Shown in pieces: positions 54,101 through 62,297 of a stretch of 64,000 nt of DNA; within the stretch, counting starts at the first letter, position 1, and every line of letters starts with the position of its first letter. The position numbers were made by a program, and so were the translations under genes. Origin of the DNA: Undibacterium pigrum (GTDB lineage: Bacteria; Pseudomonadota; Gammaproteobacteria; Burkholderiales; Burkholderiaceae_D); NCBI RefSeq assembly GCF_003201815.1, contig NZ_QJKB01000002.1, forward strand, positions 124,001-188,000, given 5' to 3'. The notes under the pieces were generated by a model. The model had not been told where the DNA came from and made no database searches. It saw nothing but the letters and a program-made list of their open reading frames with translations.

Positions 54101-56337
54101 TGCGTTATGGCGCAGACCAGCATGATATCTATGGCCGTCTCATAGAAAAAATGCAGGGCCAGAAAGGCAAGCTGAAGTTTGGTGGTGATAACACGCCCAA
54201 GGCCACCAAGAGCTTGCCGAAAAAGGTCAAACTTATCGACATCTTCAGTGGCCCTGTGCAATTGAATGAACAAGGTGAAGCCGAAATACCATTGGCTATT
54301 CCAGACTTCAATGGCACTTTGCGCCTGATGGCCGTGGTGGCTGGTGGCGAACGTTTTGGTGCCAAGGATGCCGAGATGACAGTCGCCGCACCGCTGATAG
54401 CCGAGCTGGCGACACCACGCTTCCTGTCCTTTGGTGACACTGCCATCGTCGCGCTGGATTTGCATAATCTCTCAGGTGCAGGACAGAACCTGAAAGTCAG
54501 CATCAATGGCGGCGAAGCCCTGAAACTGACAGAGGCAGAACGCAGCCTGAGTCTGAAAGACCAGCAAAAACAAACTCTGCGCTTCCCTATCGAAGCCAAG
54601 CCTGTGCCGGGTTTGCATACTATTACCGTCAACATCAGCGGCTCTGGTATCAAGATGGAGCGCAGCTTTGCCCTGACCGTGCAGGCACCAACGCCACAAA
54701 CCCAGATCACCAAACGCTTTACCGTAAAAGCCGGTGAATCGCTGGATCTCAGGGAAGCTGACCTGGCAGGCTTGCACAAGGCATCTTTGCTGGCGCATAT
54801 GGTGGTATCGAACAAGGCACCGATTGATATCCGCGCTGCCATCCAGGGTTTGCTGACTTACCCCTACGGCTGTGCCGAGCAAACCACAAGTACTGCTTAC
54901 CCGCATGTATTCGTCGATGAAGAAGCCGCCAAGCGCTTTGGACTCAAGCCCTATACACGTGAGCAAAGGGTGGAAATGCTGGACAAGGCCATCGCCCGCC
55001 TGGCCACCATGCAGGCACCGAATGGCGGCTTCAGCCTGTGGGGCAATGTGTCGGAGTATGAATACTGGTTGTCTGCCTATGTCACCGGCTTCCTGGTGGA
55101 TGCACGCGAACAGGGCTTTGCTGTGCCAGATGCCATGTATAACAAGGCACTGGATTTCCTCCTGCGCGGTTTGCAGGAAGGGGTAGCACGTTTGCCAGCT
55201 GCTGCTCCAGCAGCCGCGACCTCCACCACTACCAATGGCACCGGTTTGTGGGAAGAAAATCGTGTTCGTGATAATGGCCGCTTCAGTGTGCTGGCAGCAG
55301 GTGCCTATGTATTGGCACGCCAGAACAAGGCACCACTGGCGACACTGCGCCAGATGCACGATGCCCGTGGCAATGCGCAATCTGGCCTGGGCCTGATACA
55401 ACTGGGTATCGCCCTGAAGCAAATGGGTGACAAGGCACGCAGCGATGTCGCCCTGGCAGAAGGTGTCAAAAAAGGCCGTGACAATGGCTACTGGTGGTAT
55501 GACTACGGCAGTAACCTGCGCGATGCTGCCCTGTCCTATGCCTTGCTCGACAGGCATCAGATCACGCTGGCTGGCCGCGATAACCTGATTGGCGTCATCG
55601 CCAATGAGATGGAGAAACACCGCTACTACAGCACTCAGGAAAAACTCGCCCTGTTCCTGGTAGGCCGTTCTTACAGCACTGGCGAAACAGCAGCATGGAC
55701 GGGCACCCTGGCCGTTGCAGGCAAGACCGATGAATTGTCAGCCAAGGCCACGCTGTTCCGTGAATTGCAGGCCAGTGAACTGGCTGGCGGTGTCAAACTC
55801 AGCAACAACAGCAAAGACAATCTGTATGTGGAATTGTCTGTGACTGGTAATCTGATCAAGCTGCCGCCTGCCAAGACTGATGTCATAGAACTGAGTCGCA
55901 AGATGTATGCTCCAGACGGCTCAGAAATCGGTAACCGTGCCCTGAAGGTAGGCGAAACCATCATCATGCGCATCACAGCCCGCAGCCGCAGCGCCATGGG
56001 CACAGGCATGATAGTCGATCGCATCCCGGCTGGCCTGGAAATCGAGAACACGAATATCGTTCAGGGTGAGCAAATGAGCACAGTCACGATAGATAAAATC
56101 AACCCTGCCGAAGCCATGCAAAGTCCGCACATCAAACATGTCGAGTTCCGTGATGACAGGTTTGTGGCAGCAGTACGCATGGACTGGAATGTACTGAACC
56201 TGTTCTACCGCGTGCGGGTAGTGACACCAGGTAAATTCGTCATCCCGCCGCTGTATGCTGAGGATATGTACAGGCCGGATTTGTATGGGCAAACGGGTGG
56301 GACGGATGTGTTGACTGTGGTGGAGAGTGGGAAGTAG
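51193..56337 (+). CDS. Bacterial alpha-2-macroglobulin (YfhM-like) with thioester
   Basis: 1714 residues. A large periplasmic protease trap built of MG domains with a bait region and an intact thioester CAEQ (Cys1227-Gln1230) in PYGCAEQTTSTAYPHV, followed by the alpha-helical thioester domain (about 1200-1500). The N-terminus has one transmembrane helix (about 8-25) and no lipobox, so it is anchored by the helix and not as a lipoprotein as in E. coli YfhM. Two acidic/Tyr-rich inserts (about 98-115 and 255-272) interrupt the first domains. pbpC follows after a repeat patch. Confidence 0.94.
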   Translation: MQSKSFKMAMLFALFIAIIGGAYWYKNKSPGASDAIGGLVVNDDPNAPLTLVDAADRGLDGAPALALTFSIPLDSSKTYEKYLQVFEMPPSAADLKKTETNSNDEDYGYDDDGQPKKGKVSTVSTKAEDTGSKGGKPVAGAWVVGENPRLLYFPHIKPQTRYVVQVQTGLPARNGKTLGSEARYSIVSAPVSPSYYFASNGMVLPAKQNGGLPIVTVNVPEVDVQFLRVKNDQLPRFLDRVINGKPKKADAAKTEGEEGEGGEDYNYDYRRSSLKGAVQVYQLDDLRNMSDSVYLGRFMTEQKANKRSVTYISVEDIKELKDPGVYVAVMSQPGRFRYEYQTTYFYVSDLGLHTHLYDKSADAFVSSLTDGKAVSGVEVSWMDEAGKVLAKSDTDGDGHATFAEQPKTAKVLMARKGEQISVLALKEPALDLSEYDITGSPFKATRLFAYSGRNLYRPGEQFDLSVLARDADGRTVPAKAIQARLKRPDGKDQFTATWRPDQRFGGYLVKRIELPADAPTGFWTLELRADPADKVPGTVFRFGVEEFLPERMKLDLSSKLATLAADSDYSVDVVGNYLYGAPAAGNRLLGVAQFERNKNPLAKQYPGFEFGDVTENEAKTRTELEESKLDDEGKASVDVDLSPIAKRRSPFTVRTTLSLLESGGRPVVRSMERVVWPAPVLVGLRPMFAGEYAPEGSPVEFEVIRSDKDGKLQASPTLPVRLFREDRNYYWRFEDQRGWQSGFTETDELVETTAVAVPANGRGKLRLPVRYGRYRLEVLDPDTKMQAVYRFYVGWSARTDESQGVRPDKVAMKLDKPVYKDGDTARLTITPPHKGEALITVEGDKTLWVKRLSVGADATTIDIPLNKDWKRHDLYVSAVVLRPGNEGDKVTPARALGIAHIPLDRADRKFAVTMEAPVKVLPDSTVKVKIKVPEARGQKTMVTLSAVDVGILNITKFASPDPHAFFFAKLRYGADQHDIYGRLIEKMQGQKGKLKFGGDNTPKATKSLPKKVKLIDIFSGPVQLNEQGEAEIPLAIPDFNGTLRLMAVVAGGERFGAKDAEMTVAAPLIAELATPRFLSFGDTAIVALDLHNLSGAGQNLKVSINGGEALKLTEAERSLSLKDQQKQTLRFPIEAKPVPGLHTITVNISGSGIKMERSFALTVQAPTPQTQITKRFTVKAGESLDLREADLAGLHKASLLAHMVVSNKAPIDIRAAIQGLLTYPYGCAEQTTSTAYPHVFVDEEAAKRFGLKPYTREQRVEMLDKAIARLATMQAPNGGFSLWGNVSEYEYWLSAYVTGFLVDAREQGFAVPDAMYNKALDFLLRGLQEGVARLPAAAPAAATSTTTNGTGLWEENRVRDNGRFSVLAAGAYVLARQNKAPLATLRQMHDARGNAQSGLGLIQLGIALKQMGDKARSDVALAEGVKKGRDNGYWWYDYGSNLRDAALSYALLDRHQITLAGRDNLIGVIANEMEKHRYYSTQEKLALFLVGRSYSTGETAAWTGTLAVAGKTDELSAKATLFRELQASELAGGVKLSNNSKDNLYVELSVTGNLIKLPPAKTDVIELSRKMYAPDGSEIGNRALKVGETIIMRITARSRSAMGTGMIVDRIPAGLEIENTNIVQGEQMSTVTIDKINPAEAMQSPHIKHVEFRDDRFVAAVRMDWNVLNLFYRVRVVTPGKFVIPPLYAEDMYRPDLYGQTGGTDVLTVVESGK

Positions 56338-56577
56338 TAGATATTGAGAGTCGTAGGTTGGGGTTGATCTTGTAGGTTGGGCTACGCTTCACCAGCCCAA
56401 CACTTGGCCTTTGAACAGCGTATTCGTTCATTATGGTTAGACCTAAAACCTCTCACCACAGAGGCACCGAGACACAGAGGAAAAGCGGAGAAATGCTCGT
56501 CGATGAACGGCAATTATAAAGACGTCGCTCCAGCGAAGGCTGGAGCCCAGCGGCGTTCGTTGCATTACCGTACTTCG
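56338..56577. repeat. Patch of small dispersed repeats between alpha-2-macroglobulin and pbpC
   Basis: Three types are recognisable: GTTGGGCT/AGCCCAAC inverted repeat (56376-56401), the widespread 'CACAGAGGCACCGAGACACAGAGG' type sequence (about 56457-56482), and the hairpin GCTCCAGC-GAAG-GCTGGAGC (56527-56546). None encodes a protein. Confidence 0.7.
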
Positions 56578-56870
56578 ATTAAAGCGATCGCCCTTCGCAG
56601 ATGCTAGCCGGGTCTCGGCCCGGCGGCCGAAATCCTTTCTTTGCTTCGCCAAAGAAAGGATTCAAAGAAAGGCGACCGCAGACTTGCCCTTCGGGTGCTT
56701 GCGCTGCGCTCCAGCACAATTTGCGCATCACAAAAAATGGGAAAGCTTCGAAACTCGCTACGCTCAAACAACGAAGCTTTCTGATCCATTTTATGTGATG
56801 CACAAATTGCTACGTCCCAAGCGGTTGAAAAGCAAAGTCAAAAACAACAGCAACAGCAACACCGAAAACA
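56578..56870. repeat. Large palindromic repeat, half copy 3
   Basis: This is one arm only. It aligns, in reverse complement, with the right arm of copy 1: the shared ATTAAA-CGATCGCCCTTCG end, GCCGGGTCTCGGCCCGG, the CTTTCTTTGCTTCGCCAAAGAAAG hairpin, AAAAAATGGGAAAGCTTCG and AAGCGGTTGAA. It lacks the 85-base insert seen in the right arms of copies 1 and 2 and has no opposing arm. Confidence 0.8.
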
Positions 56871-56942
56871 AGATCAGTTCGACCAACATCCACAATACCC
56901 ATTTGCCGTTTATTTGATTTTTCTATATCCGATTTCCACCGC

Positions 56943-59312
56943 ATGACGCTCAATCTCAAGAAGTACGCCAACTTCACTTCCCTGCGTAAAACTCTGCTCA
57001 TTCATAAAAAGAAATGCGCAGCAATCATCATCGTCGTCCTGACCTTCATCATCGCCGACCTCTGCTTCCCCCTGCCCAAACCAGGCCGTGACTCCCCCTA
57101 CGCCATGGTAGTCCTGGCCCGCGACGGCACGCCTTTACGCGCTTTCCCTGACAAAGACCATATCTGGCGTCACGCCATCAGCCTGCAGGAAGTCTCGCCC
57201 TACTATGTCGATGCACTGACGCAGTATGAAGACCGGGCATTCTGGTGGCACCCCGGTGTCAACCCGCTGGCATTGACGCGGGCAGCATGGCAGTGGCTGC
57301 ACAATGGCAAAATCGTCTCCGGTGGTTCCACCATCACCATGCAGGTGGCGCGCATTATTGATCCCACGCCGCATACAGTGCGTGGCAAACTCAAGCAAAT
57401 TGCCCGTGCCCTACAACTGGAAGCGCATTATTCAAAAAAAGAAATCCTGACCCTCTACCTCAACTATGCCCCCATGGGCGGCGTGCTGGAAGGGGTGGAA
57501 GCTGCCAGCCGTGCCTACCTCGGCAAGCCAGCCAGTCGCCTCACACATGCCGAGGCAGCGCTGCTGACGGTGCTGCCGCAATTACCGTCCGTCTTGCGGC
57601 CAGACCGTTATCCACAACGTGCGCAAGTGGCGCGTGACAAGGTGATACGCCGCATGGAGGGCAACTGGAGCAAGGACATCATTGCCGATGCCCTGACCGA
57701 GCCTGTGACCGCCCAGGTGGTGCGTGAACCTCTACTCGCGCCCTTGCTGGCACTGCGAATGAAGCAGCAAGCGAAGCGTGCAAAAAACCAGCAAGCCGTG
57801 ATCCAGACTACCGTCGATACCGCAATCCAGCAAACAGTAGAAACCCTGCTGGCAGACCGCATACGGCAATTGCCGCCACGCGTTTCCATGGCAGCGATGG
57901 TGATGGACAATGCCACGTTTGAAGTGCTGGGCTATGCCGGTTCGGCAGATTTTAGCGACCGTGAACGTTTCAGCGATGTCGACATGGTGCGGGCTGCGCG
58001 TTCGCCAGGTTCTGCCCTGAAACCCTTCCTGTATGCATTTGCACTCGATGAGGGTCTGATCCACTCAGAGTCTTTATTGTCCGATACACCGCAATCTTTT
58101 TCTGGCTATCAGCCTGGTAATTTCCAGCAAAACTTCCACGGCCCGGTCAGTGTTTCTGAAGCCCTGGTGAAATCCCTGAATGTGCCTGCGGTTGAAGTGC
58201 TGGAACAACTGGGTTCATCGAATTTTGTTTCCATGCTCAGGCGCGGTGGCTTGAAGCTGGAATTCCCGCGTGGTGCCACACCCAACCTCAGTGTCATTCT
58301 CGGCGGTGCAGGCGCCAAGCTCGAAGACATGGTTGGTGCTTATTCTTCCCTCGCCCGCAAAGGCATGGCTGCCGTACCGCGCATGACACCCGCCGCAGCA
58401 CGCAAGGAACAAAGGATGATGAGTGAAGGTGCCGCCTTCATTGTGCGCGATATACTGGAAACCGGCGGGCCAGTGGCACGTGCCGTTGAAGGCAATGGTA
58501 GCTACCGCGGCATCGCCTGGAAGACCGGCACCAGTTTTGGTTTCCGCGACGCCTGGGCAGTCGGCGTCAGCAATCGCTACACCATAGGTGTCTGGGTAGG
58601 GCGGCCAGATGGCACGCCCAATCCTGGCTTCTTTGGTGCGAATGTCGCCGCTCCCTTGCTGGTGGATATCTTTACCGCCATACCCGATGGCCGCAGCCCC
58701 AGCCCGGCCGCCCCACCTGCCACTGTCAGCCAGGAAAAAATCTGCTGGCCGCTGGGCACACGCGCCAGCGAACAGCCAGAAAAACTCTGCCCGCTGCAAC
58801 GCACGGCATGGATCTTGAATGGCGCAGCACCACCAAGCTTTGCTGATCGCCTTAAAACCGCCTCGCCAATTTTCACTTACTTTGTCGATAGCCAGAGCGG
58901 CTTGCGGGTAGCACCAGAGTGCAGCAAGCGCCCCATGGATAAATTGCAGGCCGCCCGCTGGCCATCCGCCCTCGAACCCTGGCTGGACGCAGGCCTGCGC
59001 AAAGTCGCCCTGCCACCCGCCTGGGCAACAGAATGTGCAGCGATCTACAATGCCGATGAAAGCATCAAGATAGTCGGTCTCAGCGATGGCGAAATCCTGC
59101 ACAGGGCCAGCGGCAAGGAAGTACCCAAAGCAAGGCTGGAAATCCGTGGCTCTCAGGCAGAAGTCAGCTGGATGGTGAATGGTCATCTGGTGGCCAACAA
59201 ACTGGCCAACCAGTCGCAGATCATAGAATTCCCTGAAGCCGGACGCTATGACATTACCGCTTTTGATGCTTATGGAAGATACGATAGAATCAGTATCGGC
59301 GTAACAAAGTAA
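56943..59312 (+). CDS. pbpC: Penicillin-binding protein 1C
   Basis: 789 residues: one membrane helix (about 25-42), a glycosyltransferase domain (about 60-240, catalytic Glu96 in EDRAFWWHPG, GGSTITMQ), a transpeptidase domain (about 310-600, SALK with Ser357, KTGTS) and the PBP1C-specific C-terminal domain (about 700-789). Its pairing with the alpha-2-macroglobulin gene is the same as yfhM-pbpC in E. coli and suggests joint defence of the wall after damage. Here 605 bases of repeats separate the two, so it probably needs its own promoter. A DnaA box lies at 57608-57616. Confidence 0.95.
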   Translation: MTLNLKKYANFTSLRKTLLIHKKKCAAIIIVVLTFIIADLCFPLPKPGRDSPYAMVVLARDGTPLRAFPDKDHIWRHAISLQEVSPYYVDALTQYEDRAFWWHPGVNPLALTRAAWQWLHNGKIVSGGSTITMQVARIIDPTPHTVRGKLKQIARALQLEAHYSKKEILTLYLNYAPMGGVLEGVEAASRAYLGKPASRLTHAEAALLTVLPQLPSVLRPDRYPQRAQVARDKVIRRMEGNWSKDIIADALTEPVTAQVVREPLLAPLLALRMKQQAKRAKNQQAVIQTTVDTAIQQTVETLLADRIRQLPPRVSMAAMVMDNATFEVLGYAGSADFSDRERFSDVDMVRAARSPGSALKPFLYAFALDEGLIHSESLLSDTPQSFSGYQPGNFQQNFHGPVSVSEALVKSLNVPAVEVLEQLGSSNFVSMLRRGGLKLEFPRGATPNLSVILGGAGAKLEDMVGAYSSLARKGMAAVPRMTPAAARKEQRMMSEGAAFIVRDILETGGPVARAVEGNGSYRGIAWKTGTSFGFRDAWAVGVSNRYTIGVWVGRPDGTPNPGFFGANVAAPLLVDIFTAIPDGRSPSPAAPPATVSQEKICWPLGTRASEQPEKLCPLQRTAWILNGAAPPSFADRLKTASPIFTYFVDSQSGLRVAPECSKRPMDKLQAARWPSALEPWLDAGLRKVALPPAWATECAAIYNADESIKIVGLSDGEILHRASGKEVPKARLEIRGSQAEVSWMVNGHLVANKLANQSQIIEFPEAGRYDITAFDAYGRYDRISIGVTK

Positions 59313-59402
59313 AGCTATGTAAAGAAGCGACTATCTTCACTTTTTCTTCATATTTTTTGCTTAAGATCTATCCTGTCATCAACACCCTTGAAAGGAAACA
59401 GG

Positions 59403-59729
59403 ATGAAAAACTTACTAAACCTGGCACGCGCCAGTATCTTCATGGCGGCATTAGGTGCCAGCCTGTTTGTCCATGCCCAGCCTCCCGGCGGCGACCAGAA
59501 AAAACCGCCTGAAGCTGGCAAAGACGACAGACCACCCCGCGAACCACCACCACAGGCTTATGAAGATTGCAAAGGCAAGAAAGAAGGTGCGCTAGTGCAA
59601 ATCACCACACCACGCGAAGGCAAGATTTCTGCGACTTGCACCAATTCACCCAAGGGTTTGTTTGCCAAACCAGAACGGCCACCACGACCACCGGAAGGCA
59701 AGGACAATAATCCGCCACCCAAGAAATAA
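59403..59729 (+). CDS. Small proline-rich secreted protein (108 aa)
   Basis: A signal peptide (1-25, SLFVHAQ) followed by a Pro/Lys-rich low-complexity chain with a central segment EDCKGKKEGALVQITTPREGKISATC that holds the only two Cys residues and could form a small disulfide loop. Start ATG 59403 has a GGA-rich site ahead. Function unknown. Confidence 0.65.
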   Translation: MKNLLNLARASIFMAALGASLFVHAQPPGGDQKKPPEAGKDDRPPREPPPQAYEDCKGKKEGALVQITTPREGKISATCTNSPKGLFAKPERPPRPPEGKDNNPPPKK

Positions 59730-59832
59730 ATTGTCACAATAAAATTTTTCTTTACGTAGATAATTTCCATGCACAGCGGATTGCCAGAGTAGAATTTCCT
59801 ATTCTGATAATCCTGCATGCGATGGAATCTAC

Positions 59833-60510
59833 ATGAGTGAAGAAAAATTAGTCCCCGTTTTTATCCCGGCGCTGGTCGCTATTCTGGTCAATGTAGAAGA
59901 CAAGAAAGGCAGCCCATTAAGCTATGACGAAGTCATAGAAATCCGCGACAATGCCAGTGTCATCATGATGGAAAAACCCGATGCTGGTGAACTCGCCGAA
60001 TCACGCGGCTATGACGATATCGATCCAGAAAATTGCTGGTATGACTGGCAAATGTACAGGAGAGATATGGGCCGCAAGCCTGATCTCGACCCCGGTATAA
60101 AAATCACCATGAGCAATTCAAACGATGCGAGCATGCAGCAAGCTTTTGCAGATGCCCAGCAATCATTGCCACACTTCAGAAAGCTTATCCACAGCAATAC
60201 TGAGGAAGAATTTTTCCCTCTGATCAAAATCAAATTTGTACTTGCCACTGGCAATATGTTTATGTGGTTGAGAGTGATTGAAACCAGCGATACTGGCTTC
60301 ACAGGCGAGTTATTTGAAGTACCCGCAGAGCTGCGTGATTATGAAATTGGTGACACTTTCAATCTTGAAGATGCAGCGATCATCGACTGGATGATCAATC
60401 ACGATGGTGCCATGCATGGCGGCTATACCATCAGGGCGCACAGGGCAACGCTAAACGCGGAAGAGCAAGCGAGGCTGGATACGCATTTGGGTGTCAGGGA
60501 TTATCTGTAA
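59833..60510 (+). CDS. DUF2314 domain protein
   Basis: 225 residues. The C-terminal half carries a DUF2314 domain (about 105-205): FADAQQSLPHFRKLI, LIKIKFVLATGNMFMWLRV, GELFEVPAELRDYEIGDTFNLEDAAIIDWMI, then GGYTIRAHR. DUF2314 proteins are often found near toxin-immunity or plasmid-type loci, but the role is unknown. The N-terminal half is not recognised. A DnaA box lies at 60185-60193. Confidence 0.82.
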   Translation: MSEEKLVPVFIPALVAILVNVEDKKGSPLSYDEVIEIRDNASVIMMEKPDAGELAESRGYDDIDPENCWYDWQMYRRDMGRKPDLDPGIKITMSNSNDASMQQAFADAQQSLPHFRKLIHSNTEEEFFPLIKIKFVLATGNMFMWLRVIETSDTGFTGELFEVPAELRDYEIGDTFNLEDAAIIDWMINHDGAMHGGYTIRAHRATLNAEEQARLDTHLGVRDYL

Positions 60511-60516
60511 GTTTTT

Positions 60517-60541
60517 TGTAGGAGCGGCTTCAGCCGCGAAT
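60517..60541. repeat. REP-type hairpin (GTAGGAGCGGCTTCAGCCGCGA)
   Basis: GCGGCT-TC-AGCCGC (60524-60537) in the context TGTAGGAGC..GCGA is a well-known repetitive extragenic palindrome of many proteobacteria. Confidence 0.8.
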
Positions 60542-60581
60542 TGTCAACGCTGCTAGCCTGAAATTACTACCGGATTTTTAA

Positions 60582-60603
60582 AATCATGCATGCGAATACG
60601 CAA
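60582..60603 (+). repeat. 22-bp direct repeat, left copy
   Basis: It matches 62274-62295 with one mismatch and contains the palindrome TGCGAATACGCA. The two copies bound a 1.67-kb segment with unlike composition. Confidence 0.7.
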
Positions 60604-60792
60604 GCTTTTGGCCTATCAAGCTCCATCATTTAAAAGTCTTGAAATATCGTAAAATTAACGCGTGCATATTTCTCCCCTCAGAGAAGCGTTTGCTCGAACG
60701 CAAACTTCTTAGATGCGAAGGACTCAGTATAATCGGTGCAAAACTAATCTTACCAACCAAGCCAAATATAAATTCCGAAGAAAAGACAAACG

Positions 60793-61536
60793 ATGTTAAC
60801 CAAAGAAGACCTTGCGACAAATTTTTCGGGAGTATGCGAGTTAGGCCAAGGTGTATTCAAATGCCTGGATGAACTTCCTCAAAAAACCTACTTTAACTAT
60901 ATAAAATTTGGGGCAATAAATGACAGTGGGCCAGACTTATTGCTTGTCTCGGAAAACATTGAAGACGACGTCTTTGCTTCGATAGTATTTTCCAGCTTGA
61001 GCAGCATCAATTATGCAGATACGCTTCAACTCACCATATTGCCTGAGAACGGCTATGGCTTTACAAACGTAGTTTTGGCAGGGCCAAGTTATCATCGTCA
61101 TTTTAAGGGCAGGCTAGATGAAAAACGAGATAATTTGCTATTGTGTATCCCATCGTATCAATGTGAATTCACGGCTACTGAAAGCATAGAAGATTTTTTT
61201 CTGGTGCGTCGCTATATTACTCCCTCAGAAGATTGGCACAGATCACAATCGCCAATCATACGTCTTCGTTGCGACAATCCTAAAACACAATCTGGAACAG
61301 GGGAAGAAACGGTCCTTGTCAGATTCTCCAATCTCGTAAGCGAGATTGGCATGCTCAGTGGAGTTAGCAACGGCTACATTGAAATTAGCAACTACGAAAA
61401 TAGGGCTATTGAGATATTGTCGCCGTCAATAGACGAATTTATCCTAATTCGTGAACGTGACGATCAAACGCGCGAAACAATCACGCACCAAAACTTGCTA
61501 GACTCAGTTTGGAAGTTTTTGGTAACAACTGTTTAG
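60793..61536 (+). CDS. Unknown protein in AT-rich island (247 aa)
   Basis: A soluble 247-residue protein with no signal peptide, membrane segment or recognisable motif. Its codon use is visibly more AT-rich than its neighbours (for example many AAT, TTA, ATA codons), which suggests foreign origin. It lies between direct repeats together with a toxin-antitoxin pair. Beta-rich patterning in the second half (LVRFSNLVSEIGMLSGVSN, GYIEISNYENRAIEILSPS) is all that can be said. Confidence 0.7.
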   Translation: MLTKEDLATNFSGVCELGQGVFKCLDELPQKTYFNYIKFGAINDSGPDLLLVSENIEDDVFASIVFSSLSSINYADTLQLTILPENGYGFTNVVLAGPSYHRHFKGRLDEKRDNLLLCIPSYQCEFTATESIEDFFLVRRYITPSEDWHRSQSPIIRLRCDNPKTQSGTGEETVLVRFSNLVSEIGMLSGVSNGYIEISNYENRAIEILSPSIDEFILIRERDDQTRETITHQNLLDSVWKFLVTTV

Positions 61537-61545
61537 CGCGTGTAG

Positions 61546-61573
61546 GTGCGATTAGATTGTAACGTAATCGCAC
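61546..61573. repeat. Dispersed hairpin repeat (GTGCGATTA/TAATCGCAC)
   Basis: GTGCGATTA (61546-61554) pairs with TAATCGCAC (61565-61573). This is a type of element seen scattered in several proteobacteria; here it separates two convergent genes and may act as a terminator. Confidence 0.65.
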
Positions 61574-61604
61574 GCATGTCCAGCCTGGAAATACCACTTG
61601 TCAT

Positions 61605-61931
61605 TTATTTTCTCATCAATCTGTCGTAAAGAACGCTGGCAAAATCCCTGTTCGTATCCACAAACATGTGAACGAAAATTTCCTCGCCCTTGATCTGGTA
61701 GATGACTCTGGTTTGTCCTACCAGGCGCTGCCGATAATGGACAAGGCCAAGCGCTTCAATTTCTTCAGGGACAAAGCCGGCAACTGGCATATCAGCGATT
61801 TGCTGGAACATTTTTTTGAATTCTGCCTCAACAGTCATCCATACTTTATCGCCGAATTTTCTCTTCACATAACTGCGTATTTCACGATAGTCGTCTTTTG
61901 CATAAGCAAGGACTTTGACTTTGTGACTCAT
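61605..61931 (-). CDS. RelE/ParE-family toxin
   Basis: 108 residues with the RelE/ParE fold: VLAYAKDDYREIRSYVKRKFGD, FKKMFQQIADMPVAGFVPEEI, YRQRLVGQTRVIYQIKGEEIFVHMFVDTNRDF. It lies downstream of its antitoxin with a 4-base overlap, the usual order for Phd/ParE modules. Whether it cuts mRNA or poisons gyrase cannot be told from sequence alone. Confidence 0.92.
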   Translation of the reverse strand: MSHKVKVLAYAKDDYREIRSYVKRKFGDKVWMTVEAEFKKMFQQIADMPVAGFVPEEIEALGLVHYRQRLVGQTRVIYQIKGEEIFVHMFVDTNRDFASVLYDRLMRK

Positions 61932-62203
61932 TGCTGATTTTCCTTCTCCATCTCGGCAAAAAAGTCGTCAGCGTCTTGAAATTTAGCTTCTTCAATTTGT
62001 TTATTGCCAAGCGCGAGGATTTTTAGCAAAGCCATGGTTTCCTGCTGTTTCTGATAGCTGTCGATGTCCATGACAACCATTTTCGCTTCCCCGTTCTGGG
62101 TGATGATCAGAGGATCACCATGGTTCTCACTAAAATCCCTGGCGATCTCGGCGGCATTTGCTTTCAAGTAGGAAATGGGTTTGATTTGTTCGGAAAGCTT
62201 CAT
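61928..62203 (-). CDS. Phd/YefM-family antitoxin
   Basis: 91 residues: the N-terminal Phd/YefM DNA-binding fold (ISYLKANAAEIARDFSENHGDPLIITQNGEAKMVVMDIDSYQ) and a C-terminal helical tail (IEEAKFQDADDFFAEMEKEN) that should wrap the toxin. Probably autoregulated with the toxin through an operator in 62204-62260. Confidence 0.94.
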   Translation of the reverse strand: MKLSEQIKPISYLKANAAEIARDFSENHGDPLIITQNGEAKMVVMDIDSYQKQQETMALLKILALGNKQIEEAKFQDADDFFAEMEKENQQ

Positions 62204-62273
62204 GATCGCTCCAGATGAATAACGGACAGGAAGTCCAATTATAGTCCAAATATGGTCTATGCTCTTCTTTAAG

Positions 62274-62295
62274 AATCATGCGTGCGAATACGCAA
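62274..62295 (+). repeat. 22-bp direct repeat, right copy
   Basis: Partner of 60582-60603 with a single mismatch. It lies just before the stop of the GNAT gene. Confidence 0.7.
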
Positions 62296-62297
62296 AG

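Noticed and set aside
54472-55620. 382-residue minus-strand frame
   Set aside because: Antisense shadow of the alpha-2-macroglobulin thioester domain.
58215-59186. 323-residue minus-strand frame
   Set aside because: Antisense shadow of pbpC.
60639-60872. 77-residue frame overlapping the unknown island gene
   Set aside because: It ends inside the 247-residue gene in another frame, and the longer frame explains the region better.
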